Below, one piece after another: positions 25,470-36,611 of a stretch of DNA of 64,000 bases. The notes under the pieces were generated by a model, which saw only the letters and a program-made list of their open reading frames with translations, ran no database searches and was not told the origin of the DNA. A program made the position numbers and the translations under genes. Origin of the DNA: Cyclina sinensis (Eukaryota; Mollusca; Bivalvia; Venerida; Veneridae). Position 1 is the stretch's first letter, and each line of letters opens with the position of its first letter. The DNA is taken from NCBI GenBank assembly GCA_012932295.1, contig JAAONU010000016.1, positions 42,501,241 to 42,565,240 of the forward strand, written 5' to 3'.

Positions 25470-26045
25470 TTATATAGAGGATATTTGTTTGTTTTTGTGG
25501 AAGATGAGAATTTATTTCATCGAGTGAACACCATATGTGATATTTTCACGAGTTGCGCAGCCACTCGTGAAAATATCAACATATGGTATTCACGAGATGA
25601 AATAAATTCCCATCTTCCACTAAAAAACAAACAAATTTTCTTTTTATTTTATGCCAACACGTCAAAAATGGTTTTTTTTTTATGACATTTTTAATCAGGG
25701 CCTTCAATAAATTCCCCATGGTGAGCCCCAAATCAGTTAATGCGTACTTTGGTTACTCCGCACAAAAAAGTGCAGACAATCTCCAATACATATGATAACT
25801 TTACTTCTGCTGAAATAAACTGAATACACTTTCATCAAATAATATTTATTTTTGTCTACACAGTTTATCAATATTTATTGAATTTTGCCATACATACTTT
25901 AATTATAAAAGCGGATTAATACTCAATATTCAATAGTTCGGGCACAAACATGTATTATCAAAATGGTAATTAACTGATTCAAAACAGTTTATTATCACTT
26001 TTATCTCACTGATATTTCCCTATATTTCATTGGTAGGCATAAAAT
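25470..26045. mobile_element. Hairpin-bearing non-autonomous transposon in unit B
   Basis: The insert is flanked by copies of 'ATGTTTCGCTTTGGTCATAA' (25410, 25443 and a variant at 26050), a sequence present once at the matching place in unit C (about 34894). Near its left end is a palindrome with arms of about 70 bp (25484-25554 and 25563-25635) around 'TGCGCAGCC'. The ends 'ATATAGAGGATATTTGT' and, reversed, 'ATATAGGGAAATATCA' look like short TIRs. No transposase is encoded. Confidence 0.65.
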
Positions 26046-26779
26046 AAAAATGTTTCGCTATGGTCATAACGCAACTCTATAAATGTTTCTGTTATTGCAC
26101 TTGAATGTTGAATGGTTCCACATGTTGTAAGCAGTATTTGAAAAAAGTTCACGTCTCAATTAAATTTGTGTAGTGCTAGGTTGTCAGAACTCTAGAATGA
26201 CAGATGCATAATGAAAAGAAAGTTCCGAAAACAGAAGCCTTAAGTTTAGAACAAGACACATGAAGTTTAGAACAAGACACATGGAAAGTAAATATTCTGT
26301 ACAATTCAATTATTTGACATAACCCATTGGATGCTTTATAAGAAGACTGTAAGGGTACCGAAACAATGCTCTGTAATTAACATTATATTCAATTTACTAA
26401 GGTCTTTGTATCACAATAATTAACAAACATCCAAGTCGTACTGTAAAAAACCAACTTAATGGTCATTTATGAATCAACAAGCAACGGGCGTTTTTTCTTT
26501 AAAGTGTTTAGTTTCCTGTGGGTGATGAGCGAAATATCTGCCAAGTTTCTGGACCATCCTCTGATAACAGTTCTTTTCTGTTCTTGTAATGATGTTCTAA
26601 GCTAATGCTTTCAATTGAAATTAAAAGCATTTACCGAGGCTTGTCCGAAGCTCTGCTTTGAAAGGGAATAAGTAATGCCAAGGTAAAATCACATACTATC
26701 TTTCATGGGCAAAGTGTTTCATTTATGCAACGTCAGTACGCTCATCGTACTCTTCACTGAATGGTTTAGAATACTTTAT

Positions 26780-27365
26780 TATCTCCAGCTTTTAGTATGC
26801 TGTTTTGTCCGTTGTCCATCTGTTCTCTGTCCGTCGTCCACAATTAACTTTAAACAATATCTCTTATACCAGTATGCCAATTGCAACCACACTTTCAAAT
26901 TTCTTGTAAAAAATTGCATTCCATGCAGAACTCTGGTTGGCATGGCAGCTAAAAGAAAACAACTTTTAAAATCTTTTTGTCTGAGGCTTAGACATTAGAT
27001 ATTTGGTTTATAGCATTATGTAGTAGACCTCTACCAAAATCTGATAATTCACGACTCTAGGGATAGAACTGGCCCCGCCCAAAGGGTCACTTGATTTTAC
27101 AAAGACTTAAAAAATCTTCTTGTTAGAAACTAAAATGCCTACAATTTAGATATTTGTTGAGTACAGTCTCTACCAAGCTTATGCAAATCATAACCCTTGT
27201 GTCAAAATTTGCCCACTGAATTTGATATAGAGTTACATATGATAACGTTTTAAAAATCGTCTGAAACCACAAGGCTTGGAGCTTAGATATTTTTGTAGCA
27301 TTATCTAGTGGACCTCTACCAAACGTTTACAAATCCTGGCTCTTGGGTCAGAACTGTTGGGAGGA
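26780..27365. repeat. Degenerate copy of the 'ggccccgccc' dispersed repeat
   Basis: Contains 'TTGTCCGTTGTCCATCTG', 'GACCTCTACCAAA', 'GAACTGGCCCCGCCC' and 'GACTTAAAAAATCTTCTTGT', matching the better-preserved element at 42138-43012. It lies in the 3' flank of receptor B. Confidence 0.7.
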
Positions 27366-27737
27366 GAGCGACCCAGACCAATTTGGTCTTCTTGTGTTTT
27401 ATATCGTTATTTGTCAAGTATTTTGGACTAGTGTTAGTATTTACTAAGAATCGAACGTAACTCTCACATTTGTATGTTTCATGTAAGAAAGCATTTAAAG
27501 AGACGGGAGCAGTTAGGTTCTTCCAAAAAAACATAAAAATATATCTCTTTCATCAAAGATTGATATTTCCGTAGTCTACAAGAAAAAAAAGGGAGGATTT
27601 GCTTATTTGACAACGTTATATAAAAATGCAATCAATAAACGGTTAGTTCCTCAGACCAGAGTGTTGTGTTAGTGCTAATTGTTGTAGCCTTACTTCCTTC
27701 GACATTTTCTCTGACCAACAAATTGTTTTCTTCAGTG

Positions 27738-29455
27738 CTATAAGTCTCCTAGCAATCTTTCTCGTTTTTTGCAGTAGTAAATGCATTTCAACCAAAGTTT
27801 CATATTTTCCCGTACAGTTTTGTCGAGAAAACAGAAAAGAATACAGTTCCAGAAGGCCTGACCACTGGCACCATAACTTTGCATGATGAGTAAAAAGTTC
27901 AGAAAGTTTCTCATCGTCGATTTCTTTAAGATATCGTTGTCTGCATATGTGGTTATAAAAAATCGAGTAAATCCCCAAAGTTTCAGAAGATATATGATCA
28001 TCCACACAAACACAAAATTTTCGTCTTCATTTCTCAGCCTGTTTGCAACATCTGCGAGTTTTGAGCCTTTATAATACAATTTCTAAAAATAAATAAATAA
28101 TAAATGAAACAGTAATTGCAGAAAATAGAACGAAGTTTTCAGATTCGACGGCGCTAAGAATACTTAGTTTAACAGATATCAATTTTCTTATTGAAGCAAA
28201 ATAACAACATACTTAATACTAAGTACAATGTATATGTATCCGTATCTCTCCAGAGACGGCGAAATATTTATTTTTCTTTTTACACAAATTATTTTTGTAT
28301 CAGCTGGTAATACATGGATGTAGCTTCCCTTGCCTAAATAAAACTTTAATTATATAGACCTAAGGTACTAACTAGATAAAATTTCAGATGAATATAGAGA
28401 ATACACGCTATCAGGTAGCAAGAGATCTGCCAGGCGATATCGGCAATATACATCCATTTTTCTATTTCATCTTTGGGGAGATTACTCTTGATTCCGCACC
28501 ACACTCCAGTACCAAAGCAGTAATCTTCTCCTAGATGGTCTTTGAGCAGCAGAATCAAGACAATTACAACTGAAATGGAGGAAATTCTTTTTACATTATC
28601 TTATGAGTACTTCAAGCGATATTTCCGAAAATATCGTGAACTGACTCTCGTTTCCATAGTTTTATTCCACATTGTGCAATGCAATAAAACAACCAGTTTG
28701 GTGCAAGATAGTATTTTACATGCATTTGCATTTTTCTATATCTCCGGTAGTTGATCTGAACATATATTGTATCATCGTTGAATACGTCTGGAGTTCATGT
28801 AAAGGTATAGATGGAGGAAGTCCGGCAGTGATGTAATATAAAATCAGACGAAATTAAAATTCGATATGAAAATACGATATACGTTAAGCTAGTAAAGTTT
28901 ACGTGAAAAAATCAAGATAAGCACAAAGCTATGATAGCGTGAACTAAGGCTGGCAAAAGACTGGAGAATATGACAGTCAAAAAGACAGAAAAAAATCAGA
29001 GATAACTTACAAGGAATAATCCAAGCAATCACGTGATACAGCGCATGCATATAATATGCTTCCGTTTGCCGCGTCCTCAGGACAACAGAGGACCACAAAT
29101 ATATGGCTATAATGACGGTCCATAGGAATGAAGAAAGGTTAGAAAATGTCGTCAGAAAACTCTGCCCAACGCATATATTCTTAAGCTCTGTTGTTTCAAC
29201 ATATGTACAGTTTTCCTTTACTATATCATCATCTCCATGTACATGAGCGTAACGTACAACAGCAATTAAGTTACCAATGGCGGTGAGTAGATCCGCAAAG
29301 GTCAGGTAAATCAGTAACTTCCTCGTGAAATTTTGTATCTCCCTTATAGTGAAAAATGTCACAAATATCAGCAGTGCCCCTAGAATGGACATACAACTGC
29401 TAGATCCTGTGAGAATTAAGTTATACATCCCTAAACTGACTGTTTCATTTGCCAT
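27738..29455 (-). CDS. GPR157-like seven-transmembrane receptor, copy B (3 exons)
   Basis: Exons in transcription order are 29455-29011, 28569-28373 and 28082-27738; introns are 441 and 290 bp. Exons 1 and 2 have exactly the same lengths as in copies A and C (445 and 197 nt), and the phases (1, 0) are kept. The joined frame is open for 328 aa. The intron 2 donor is GTTAGT instead of the GTAAGT seen in A and C; it is still a GT donor but weaker at +3. The protein starts MANETVS (sequon NET) and keeps the TM3 'SNLSSFLWTV' block, the loop-2 cysteines and the TM7 'GQAFWNCILF' block. Differences from A are concentrated in the N-terminal half of extracellular loop 1, loop 2 ('LLLKDHLGEDYC') and the short C-tail ('KCIYYCKKRERLLGDL'). 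It lies 12.4 kb upstream of A and is transcribed towards it. Both are probably paralogues from segmental duplication. I infer a functional gene from the open frame and conserved splice sites; expression cannot be judged. Confidence 0.88.
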
Positions 29456-29856
29456 TTTCTCTTGTTTCCTAACTTTCTTGTGTGTTTACTAAATCACTTT
29501 ACACAAAATAAAAATGTTTTCGATTTAAGTCAAGTTCGATTTCTCGTGAACGTGTATTCCAAAATTAAAAATTGATCAGGAAATAGGTGGAACCAAATTC
29601 TATGTATGTAAAGTTTGAAATTATCCTGCAGTATTTATTGTTAAACAATTAACTGTGAGGAGTTTAGATTACAATATATAACAACCTCCATACAGATTCA
29701 TACACGTTTATGTGTCTGTTTCAAATGAATTGTCAGTAATAATATCTTGATATTATAACATCTTGTTAACTGAAAACGCTGATAGTTTATATAGATAAAT
29801 ACGAATACAAATATGTGCTACATATTTAGTAGTGGTTTTATATGTTTTCTCAGAAA

Positions 29857-30185
29857 TGCCCGAGAAGTTTAATTTCGCGAATAACATCTGGGCACACACG
29901 AAGGTGATTCAAGGTTCATCTTTCATTCAGAAAACGAAATGCCCGAGAAGTTTAATTTCGCGAATAACATCCGGGCACACACGAAGGTGATTCAAGGTTC
30001 ATCTTTCATTCAGGAAACGAAATGCCCGAGAAGTTTAATTTCGCGAATTACATCCGGGCACACACGAAGGTGATTCAAGGTTCATCTTTCGTTCAGAAAA
30101 AGAAATGCCCGAGAAATTTAATTTCGCGAATACCATCCGCGCACACACGAAGGCGATTCAAGGTTGTTCTTTCTTTGGAAAAACG
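29857..30185. repeat. 82-bp tandem repeat 5' of receptor B, 4 copies
   Basis: Four very similar units start 'ATGCCCGAGAAGTTTAATTT' and end 'GGTTCATCTTTCATTCAG'. The first three are almost identical and the fourth is more diverged. Unit C has one diverged copy (39263-39345), so the amplification is private to unit B and probably recent. Confidence 0.9.
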
Positions 30186-30589
30186 AATCTACTAGACGAT
30201 CTAGATTCCAAAAAAAGTACTCAGTCGAATATTTAATCAGAGTCCTCGATCTTTGTTTACTCTAGAATCCTAATTAATAATCTTGCACGAGTTTGAATCG
30301 ATAATGATGGATCTTTAAATAAATGTTCACAGTTGGATTTATAATAAAGTCTTATATATTAGCATTAGAATATAGGCACTTCATCCCTGGAAAACAAAAA
30401 GGCTATTTTATGCAACATGTTGTACAATAAATTATTATTACTTCAGGATTATGGTCTGTAGGATCGCATCAAGCTTCTGGCGCATTGAATTTCCAACATT
30501 GTTGGGAGACTGACATTTTGGTGTTGAGCTTTCCGTTAACCTGTCTGTCTGTCAATTTGGATGTCAGAAAGTGTTTTAGCGCTACTAAG

Positions 30590-30715
30590 AGCTCTCTGGA
30601 ACTTTATGTGGCGTGCTTAACTAAACTCCTCTGTTATCTTTGTGTGCCAGGACCATTATGCGCCAGGTACTCTATGCACCAGGAGCTCTATGCGGCACTG
30701 TGTGGGTCAACTGAT
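30590..30715. repeat. Short block of the 16-bp GGAGCTC repeat 5' of receptor B
   Basis: 'CACCAGGAGCTCTATGCGGC' and related units appear at most four or five times, against more than 20 beside receptor A. Confidence 0.75.
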
Positions 30716-31724
30716 GAATAGTTTAATTTGATATCAAAGCCTTTACATTTTTGTCGTGTATATTTGACAATGGTTGGGATTTCCTAGTCGAATACAGGGC
30801 ATAATTTTTACACTGTGTAGATTGAATTTAGGGAATGGCAATTCGTTTAAGTGTCAGTCGAATTAAGAACCACTGACCTTCCGAAATTTTTTAGCTGACT
30901 AATTATTTCTGGATCAGAATGAGGCCTACATTTTGACAGCTGCATGTACAGTTAAAGTGAAGATCAACCGATAATAGTTCACCTATGCACTTGCTGCATA
31001 ACCAATATTTAGATAACATAAATAATCATCAAACTTATCAAAGCGAATTTGATGTCGTATCTACCACTGAAATATTTGTGTTAGAGATAGTGTCTGCTTA
31101 TTATTCAAAGTTACCCGATAATATATAATATACATGAACAAAATAGCATTTGTTTTCTTTTAGGTATGTGTAAACTTATAAAATCCCAAATAAGTTTATC
31201 TGTAAACATGATTTTCTTGAACTTCTGTTGTACAGTGAATAAAGTTGAAATGCTATGAACTGACTTCTTAAGTATGAAATATTTCGATGCTGTTTGTATC
31301 CGTTTATCTTTGATGACTTAATTGGAGAAGATTGGAATCAGGATCGTTATTAGAAAGTTGTAGGAACATTCTTAATCGCGGTTTCTCGGAGTATTTGTCA
31401 TAAGTTTTCTTTTTGCGCCCCTGTGATTACATCACTTCCCCATTTAGCTAATAATTTCTGCTTTGAAAAACATGTAAATAAACATTTGATGAAAGTTTGT
31501 AGTCGATTTGAAACACAGTCTATGTTACAAGAGTCGCCCTAGCAGTAATATGGATGAAAATTAAACTTCTTCCAAAATATTAAGGGTGTATGACAAGGGG
31601 CATGCAAAACTATAATAGATTTGTATCTGGCGGACATTTTATTTTAATTCACATTAATAGGCACTTGTTTGGTAATTACATTTGGACAGTGTTTTGTGGT
31701 TAGTCTATATTATTTCTTTTTATA

Positions 31725-32240
31725 AGCTCGAAAGGGATGCATTATGTTATACCCAAGGCCGTCTGTCCGTCCGTTCGTCTGTTGGTAAGGAATTTCATGT
31801 CCACTCTGTACCTCTTGAGCCGGTTTAATCAAATTCAATCTACATACCAGAAATGTTAACCATTACGAGACGATATGCAGACCAAGGTCAAGGTCACACT
31901 TAGTCATTATGATTTATTGTGTCAAGTTTCTTGTCGACTATGTATGTCTTGAATCGATCAAAGGAAACTGAAACCTTTGGCAGAAATACAAACCGTACTG
32001 AGACGATGTGCGTTCTGCAAGATCACACTTAGTCATTATGATTTAATGTATCAAATTTCTTGTCTGCTATTTATCTCTTGAACCGATTTCAAGAAATTGA
32101 AAATGCTTGGCAGAAATGTTAAGCATACTGAGTCGATGTGCACATCGCTGGTTCCAGCTAACTTGGATCAAGGACAAGGTCATACTTAGTCGTGATAATT
32201 AAGTTGTCAAATTTTGTGTCCTGTCTGTATCTTGGCTATT
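31725..32240. repeat. Dispersed repeat with CCGTCCGTTCGTC start
   Basis: Begins 'GGATGCATTATGTTATACCC' and 'GTCTGTCCGTCCGTTCGTCTG', then has three monomers of about 130 bp with 'CTGTATCTCTTGAACCG', 'TTTGGCAGAAATGTTAA', 'ACTGAGACGATGTGC' and 'AAGGTCAAGGTCACACTTAG'. It is typical of bivalve dispersed satellites. Confidence 0.75.
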
Positions 32241-32659
32241 TAATTAATATACTACATACTATACTATAATATAATCTATTAATACTATTTAATTATAATG
32301 ACAATAAATTGCATCATGCAATAGAGCATTTATTTTTCTAGAAAATGATACCTTACTTAATAAAATTGAACCAGAAATGATAACGTTTTATGCATAGGGG
32401 AAAACCACCTGTGTGATAAAAGATGTTTAGAATTTATCATCACATCTGCATCTGACTTCCTTAAAAACAGAATTTCTTCAACATGTAAAAAATAAGTAAA
32501 ACCCCTTTTTACTGAAATTGCCAGTTTATAATTTGCTATTGACTTCTAGTTTGGATATTGAGAGGTAATTTAGATTTTGGACGGATTGTTGACTTGCCAT
32601 GTGACTAAACAGTGTATTCCTTTGGCTTATGTAGGAGTTTCCAATATGTGGTATTATAG

Positions 32660-32860
32660 GTCTTTGGCTGGTTTGCCTCAAGGTCACGGTCGCACTTAGA
32701 AATATTTTTGGATAACTTGAGATATTGATGTCTGCTCTGTATCTCTTGAATTTATTGAATTGGATTTACAATGTTTGGCAGAAATGTTAATACACCTAAA
32801 GGGACATATGATGTTATGCCCCTGGTTGTAAATCTGTTTTGAAGTTGTCTGTCCATTTAC
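32660..32860. repeat. Second fragment of the same dispersed repeat
   Basis: Carries 'CTCAAGGTCACGGTCGCACTTAG' in diverged form, 'CTGCTCTGTATCTCTTGAA' and 'TTTGGCAGAAATGTTAA'. It is separated from the first block by unrelated AT-rich DNA. Confidence 0.6.
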
Positions 32861-33759
32861 AATTTCTGTTTGACAGAAATGTTTGAAAACTGCTTAAAGG
32901 TTCCAGTTAATTTTATATATAGATGTTATCTATAGATATATAGATGTTATACAAAAATGAGTTGAAAGCAGACATTAGTCATGGTCAAAGATACTTACAA
33001 CAAACTTGGTAAACTCATGAACTGCTTGTTTAATTAGCTATGGAACTTTTGAAGTATACTTCACTAACCATGCTGCTGTCTTGGCTGTTAGTATGGTTAA
33101 ACATGACTAAAGAACTATTTGAAATTAAAAAAAAAGAACTTTGCAGACATTCATATGATATTGTCATTATAAATAAAAAAGATCTTATAATATTTCCTAT
33201 TGCTAAGTGTTTAACAATTGTGAAAAAGGTCTTCTGCTGTCAGAAGCTAACAACGGCATAAATTGCCCTGCCTCAATGTTATTTCTGAGATAGTTCTTCG
33301 CAGGTCCTTTGGTATGACAACAATATTATTATATCTTTAAAATTCTAAGATAGTTCGTCAAAGGTACTTTGATTTGACATACACGTTGTCAGTTTTTACA
33401 GCGGAAATCTGTTTTATACGTATTGAAAGCATTTTTATACATAGGTATGTTTAATTTCATTCCATTTTGTAAAATTTAGCGAACGTCTATTTTGTGTTTC
33501 AAAAGTACTGTCATGATTTTTCAATGCAGATCACATTTATATTTTTATATTGTATCAATATAAGATTAAATCAATAAAAAAAATTGATTCATACACATGA
33601 AGATTAAATACTAATTGAATTGCGAGTTGTATGCTGACTGAGATATTGACTGAAGCAATGATGGATAAATTTGAATATCTGTAAATTAAATGCGCACTTT
33701 ATAATTCCGATGTTTTTAGGGAAAAAATATATATTTTCAATTAAGATGATTTTGTCATC

Positions 33760-34562
33760 TCTGAATATCAAGAGAAAAAAATGCAACTGCAAAAATAAAA
33801 TAAAGAATTAATTGTATTAAAAAAAATATTGTTTTATTTACTATGTAAGCTGTGGTAAAAAACCTCGCTTTGGTCTGCAATATTGAGAGACACAATGCAT
33901 GCAACTCTGTTGGGCGCATAGAATAAATGTTATAGTTATTGGCTCTTAAATCGTAAATGATGGTACATATTCTAAGCAGTTTTTGAAAAATGCTAACGTC
34001 TTTTTTTTCGGTATTGAATTAATTGAATTGTATTTAAATGTACGAAACGTATAACAAAGGGGAATCGAATGTTCTATATAAGCTTGAACTATTCTTTTGG
34101 AGTCTTCGATTATCAAACTATTTGAAATCAGTGAAAAACGCCACGAAAAAATATATTGTACTACGGTTAGAGGTGAATGGTAAATGTTTGTAATGTTGAG
34201 AGAGGGTATTAAATTGTTTTTAACAAGACAACCTTAGAAAAAAATAAGATGAAGGAACTAAAAATTAAACAAACTTAAGTTTTGCTGGCAGGACTTTCAA
34301 GAGGAACAAAAGAAAGGTCAAAAAGTAAAGATAAACGTACTGAATTTTGAATTAATCAGAACAACCCCTCTTTACTAAATGAATGATAGGCATTGAAATC
34401 ATTTGAAATATGTTATGCTGGCTAGGCACTTAATCAGAACTGAAAAAAAGACAGATCTAATAAAAGTTCGAATATTTTGAAAACAGAGACATCTAGCAGA
34501 ATACAAGCTGAACATAAGAAATATTAGAGATTTGAATAATCACCTGGCAGGATATTTTATTT
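33760..34562. repeat. Partial 3' flank of the truncated fourth receptor unit
   Basis: The start ('TGCAACTGCAAAAATAAAAT', about 33781) and the 'GTAAGCTGTGGTAAAAAA' block (33846) match 25328-25415 and 34815-34905 in the flanks of units B and C. 'GTTGGGCGCATAGAATAAATG' (about 33908) matches 'TAGGGCGCATAGGACAAATG' at 34923. It runs directly into the terminal-exon fragment, so it is the 3' flank that belonged to that lost gene. No open gene is seen in it. Confidence 0.65.
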
Positions 34563-34805
34563 TGTTGTAGTATTGCCAGCTTTTTTGCCTTACTTCCTTT
34601 GATACTTTTTCTCAACAAAACGTTGTTTTCTTCTGTGTTGATAAGTCTCCTAACAACCTTACACGGTCTTCTCCATCGTCACTACATTTCATCCAAAGTC
34701 TCATATTTTTCCATACAGTTTTGTCGAGAAAACAGAAGAGAATACAGTTCTAGAAAGCTTGTCCACTGGCTCTATAACCTTGCATGATGAGTAAAAAGTT
34801 CAGAA
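34563..34805 (-). pseudogene. Truncated GPR157-like terminal exon (fourth unit remnant)
   Basis: On the minus strand this stretch aligns with the second half of exon 3 of copies A-C plus about 35 bp of 3' flank. Recognisable pieces are 'LNFLLIMQ', 'ASGQAF', 'NCILFCFLDKTV' and a C-tail ending 'RLLGDLSTQ'. The conserved TM7 tryptophan after 'GQAF' is a TAG stop here (34750-34752). Homology stops abruptly at about 34805, inside the exon, where sequence typical of the far 3' flank of the next unit begins. Exons 1 and 2, the start of exon 3 and the promoter are missing. The rest of the frame is still open, so the truncation may be fairly young. This is a dead gene fragment left by a deletion or unequal exchange. 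Confidence 0.85.
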
Positions 34806-36611
34806 TATCAAAAGAAAGACATCTGTAAACGATAAAATAAAGCACTGATTTTATTAAAAAAGCGTTTTATAAAAAATTGTATGCTGTGATAAGAAATTTT
34901 CACTTGGTCACAAGGTAACTCTGTAGGGCGCATAGGACAAATGTGTTTGAGTTATTGCTCATAGAAGTTGAATGGTAGCACAAAAACAAGGCTTACGTTG
35001 TCTTTAGTATTGAACCTGTTTAGTTGAATATAAAGGTTCAAATATTGTGTATTGACTTGAATTAATCTTTCAGTAGCTTTCTCTTAGTTTGACTATCAGA
35101 CTAGTTGAAGCAAATGAAAAAAGTTAACAAAACAAAACGATTAGTCAGAGTTGAACTATGAATGTGTATGAAGTTGGTCATACAATAAGTAGTCGACATT
35201 CAGCTGAAAGTTAAGATACTGTTAAATGTGTGTTTCTTGCAAGACTATCTTAGAAGCAAACTAAAAAGTAACTGAAAAATGCAGGACTCTAACATTTTAG
35301 TAGAACAAATTAATTCATAATTGTTTTAATTTTGAAGAAGTTATCGTTTTCAGTTCTTCTGAATCTATTTTTGATGCTCGTCATTTCTATTTTAACGGAG
35401 TTTCCTGCATGTAAAGCATTAAATATTTCATTATAGCTTTACATTCAAAATTAGTTTTATCTTACCTGGATTTAGCTGGCGTACTGCACGGTGTTCTTCT
35501 AGATTAACACTCAAAATTAATGAAATGTCCTATCTGTGTTGTTCAAATGCAGTGTTGATTGTTTAACTAGTTGGTTACTACAGGACATTCCGTTGTGGTG
35601 CTAAGAACAGAGTCAGTGCTGGAATGCAAATCTGAATTTTTATGTGTGTGTCTATGCAACTTAAAACGCATACTGTTAAAACTAAAACCATTTCAGTTTT
35701 TGCCGAAACACAATAGTCTTTCTGTGGTAACAGCGCTGGTTTTCTACTGGTTGATCTGTAATCACAATTGATTTAAGTATATGATCGTTGACAAGCAGAA
35801 TGTTATGGCTGCGGAAACAGTGCTTTATAACTGACTACAAAAAGTCATATTTAGTTAAATCACAATAATGAACAAACTTTAAAGACGTACGGAAAAAAGT
35901 AATTCAAGAGTCATTTATGATTTAACAAGAGACGGAGGTTTTTGTTTTAAAATGTTGTGTATCGCGAGGGATATGAGCAAAATATCTGCCAAGTATCTGG
36001 ACTAGCTGCTGATCACAGTTCTTTTCTGACAATGTAATGATGCTCTTAACTTATGCTCCCAACTCAAAGAAATGCCCTTATCGAGGTCTGCCCGAAACTC
36101 TGTCCGGAAAGGGAATAACCAGTGTCAAGATCAAATAACAACACTATCGTTCTTGAGAATTTTTTTTCATTTAAGCAACGACAGCACGCTCATCGTACAC
36201 TATACTGAAAGGTTTAGAATACTTTATTTTTCGGCCGTTACTTGTCAAGTATTTTTAGCTAGTGTAAGTATGTTCTAGGTAACTAGTATAATTATCTCAA
36301 TCCTCGATTTTTCTATGTAATTGTCTTATGTAAGGGTGCATTTATAGAAATGAAAACAACTAAATTCTTACAAAAACATAAAAAATATATCTCTTTTGAA
36401 TTCACCAAAGATTAATATTGCCGAAGCCTACAAGAAAAAAAGGGATGCATTTAAAGAGAGTGACATGTGATTACATTCAGTAGAAAGTGCAACCGATAAA
36501 AGGTCGGTGGCTGTAGTTTCATATCACAGACAAGTGTTGTGGTAATGCACATTTCTTTAGCATTGTTTCCTTCGATACTTTCTCTCAACAAAATGTTATT
36601 TTCTTCTGTGT

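Larger units (their letters stand above)
25200..31500. repeat. Receptor-bearing segmental duplication unit B
   Basis: This is the counterpart of the segments around copies A and C. The far 3' flank ('GCTGTGATAAAAATG', about 25398) also matches about 33850 and 34883. The near 3' flank (26480-27640) matches 12600-13540 and 35930-36530. The 5' flank to about 31450 matches 19085-19460. It contains the inserted hairpin element (25470-26045) and a degenerate dispersed repeat (26780-27365), which the other units lack at these points. Boundaries are approximate. Confidence 0.7.

Noticed and set aside
27643..28005. 120-codon minus frame overlapping receptor B exon 3
   Set aside because: It is a different reading frame of the same exon. 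The GPR157-like frame (28082-27738) is the conserved one.
27883..28074. 63-codon plus-strand frames opposite exon 3 of the receptors (also 13799-13990 and 36539-36760)
   Set aside because: They are antisense shadows. Their conservation follows from the exon on the minus strand.
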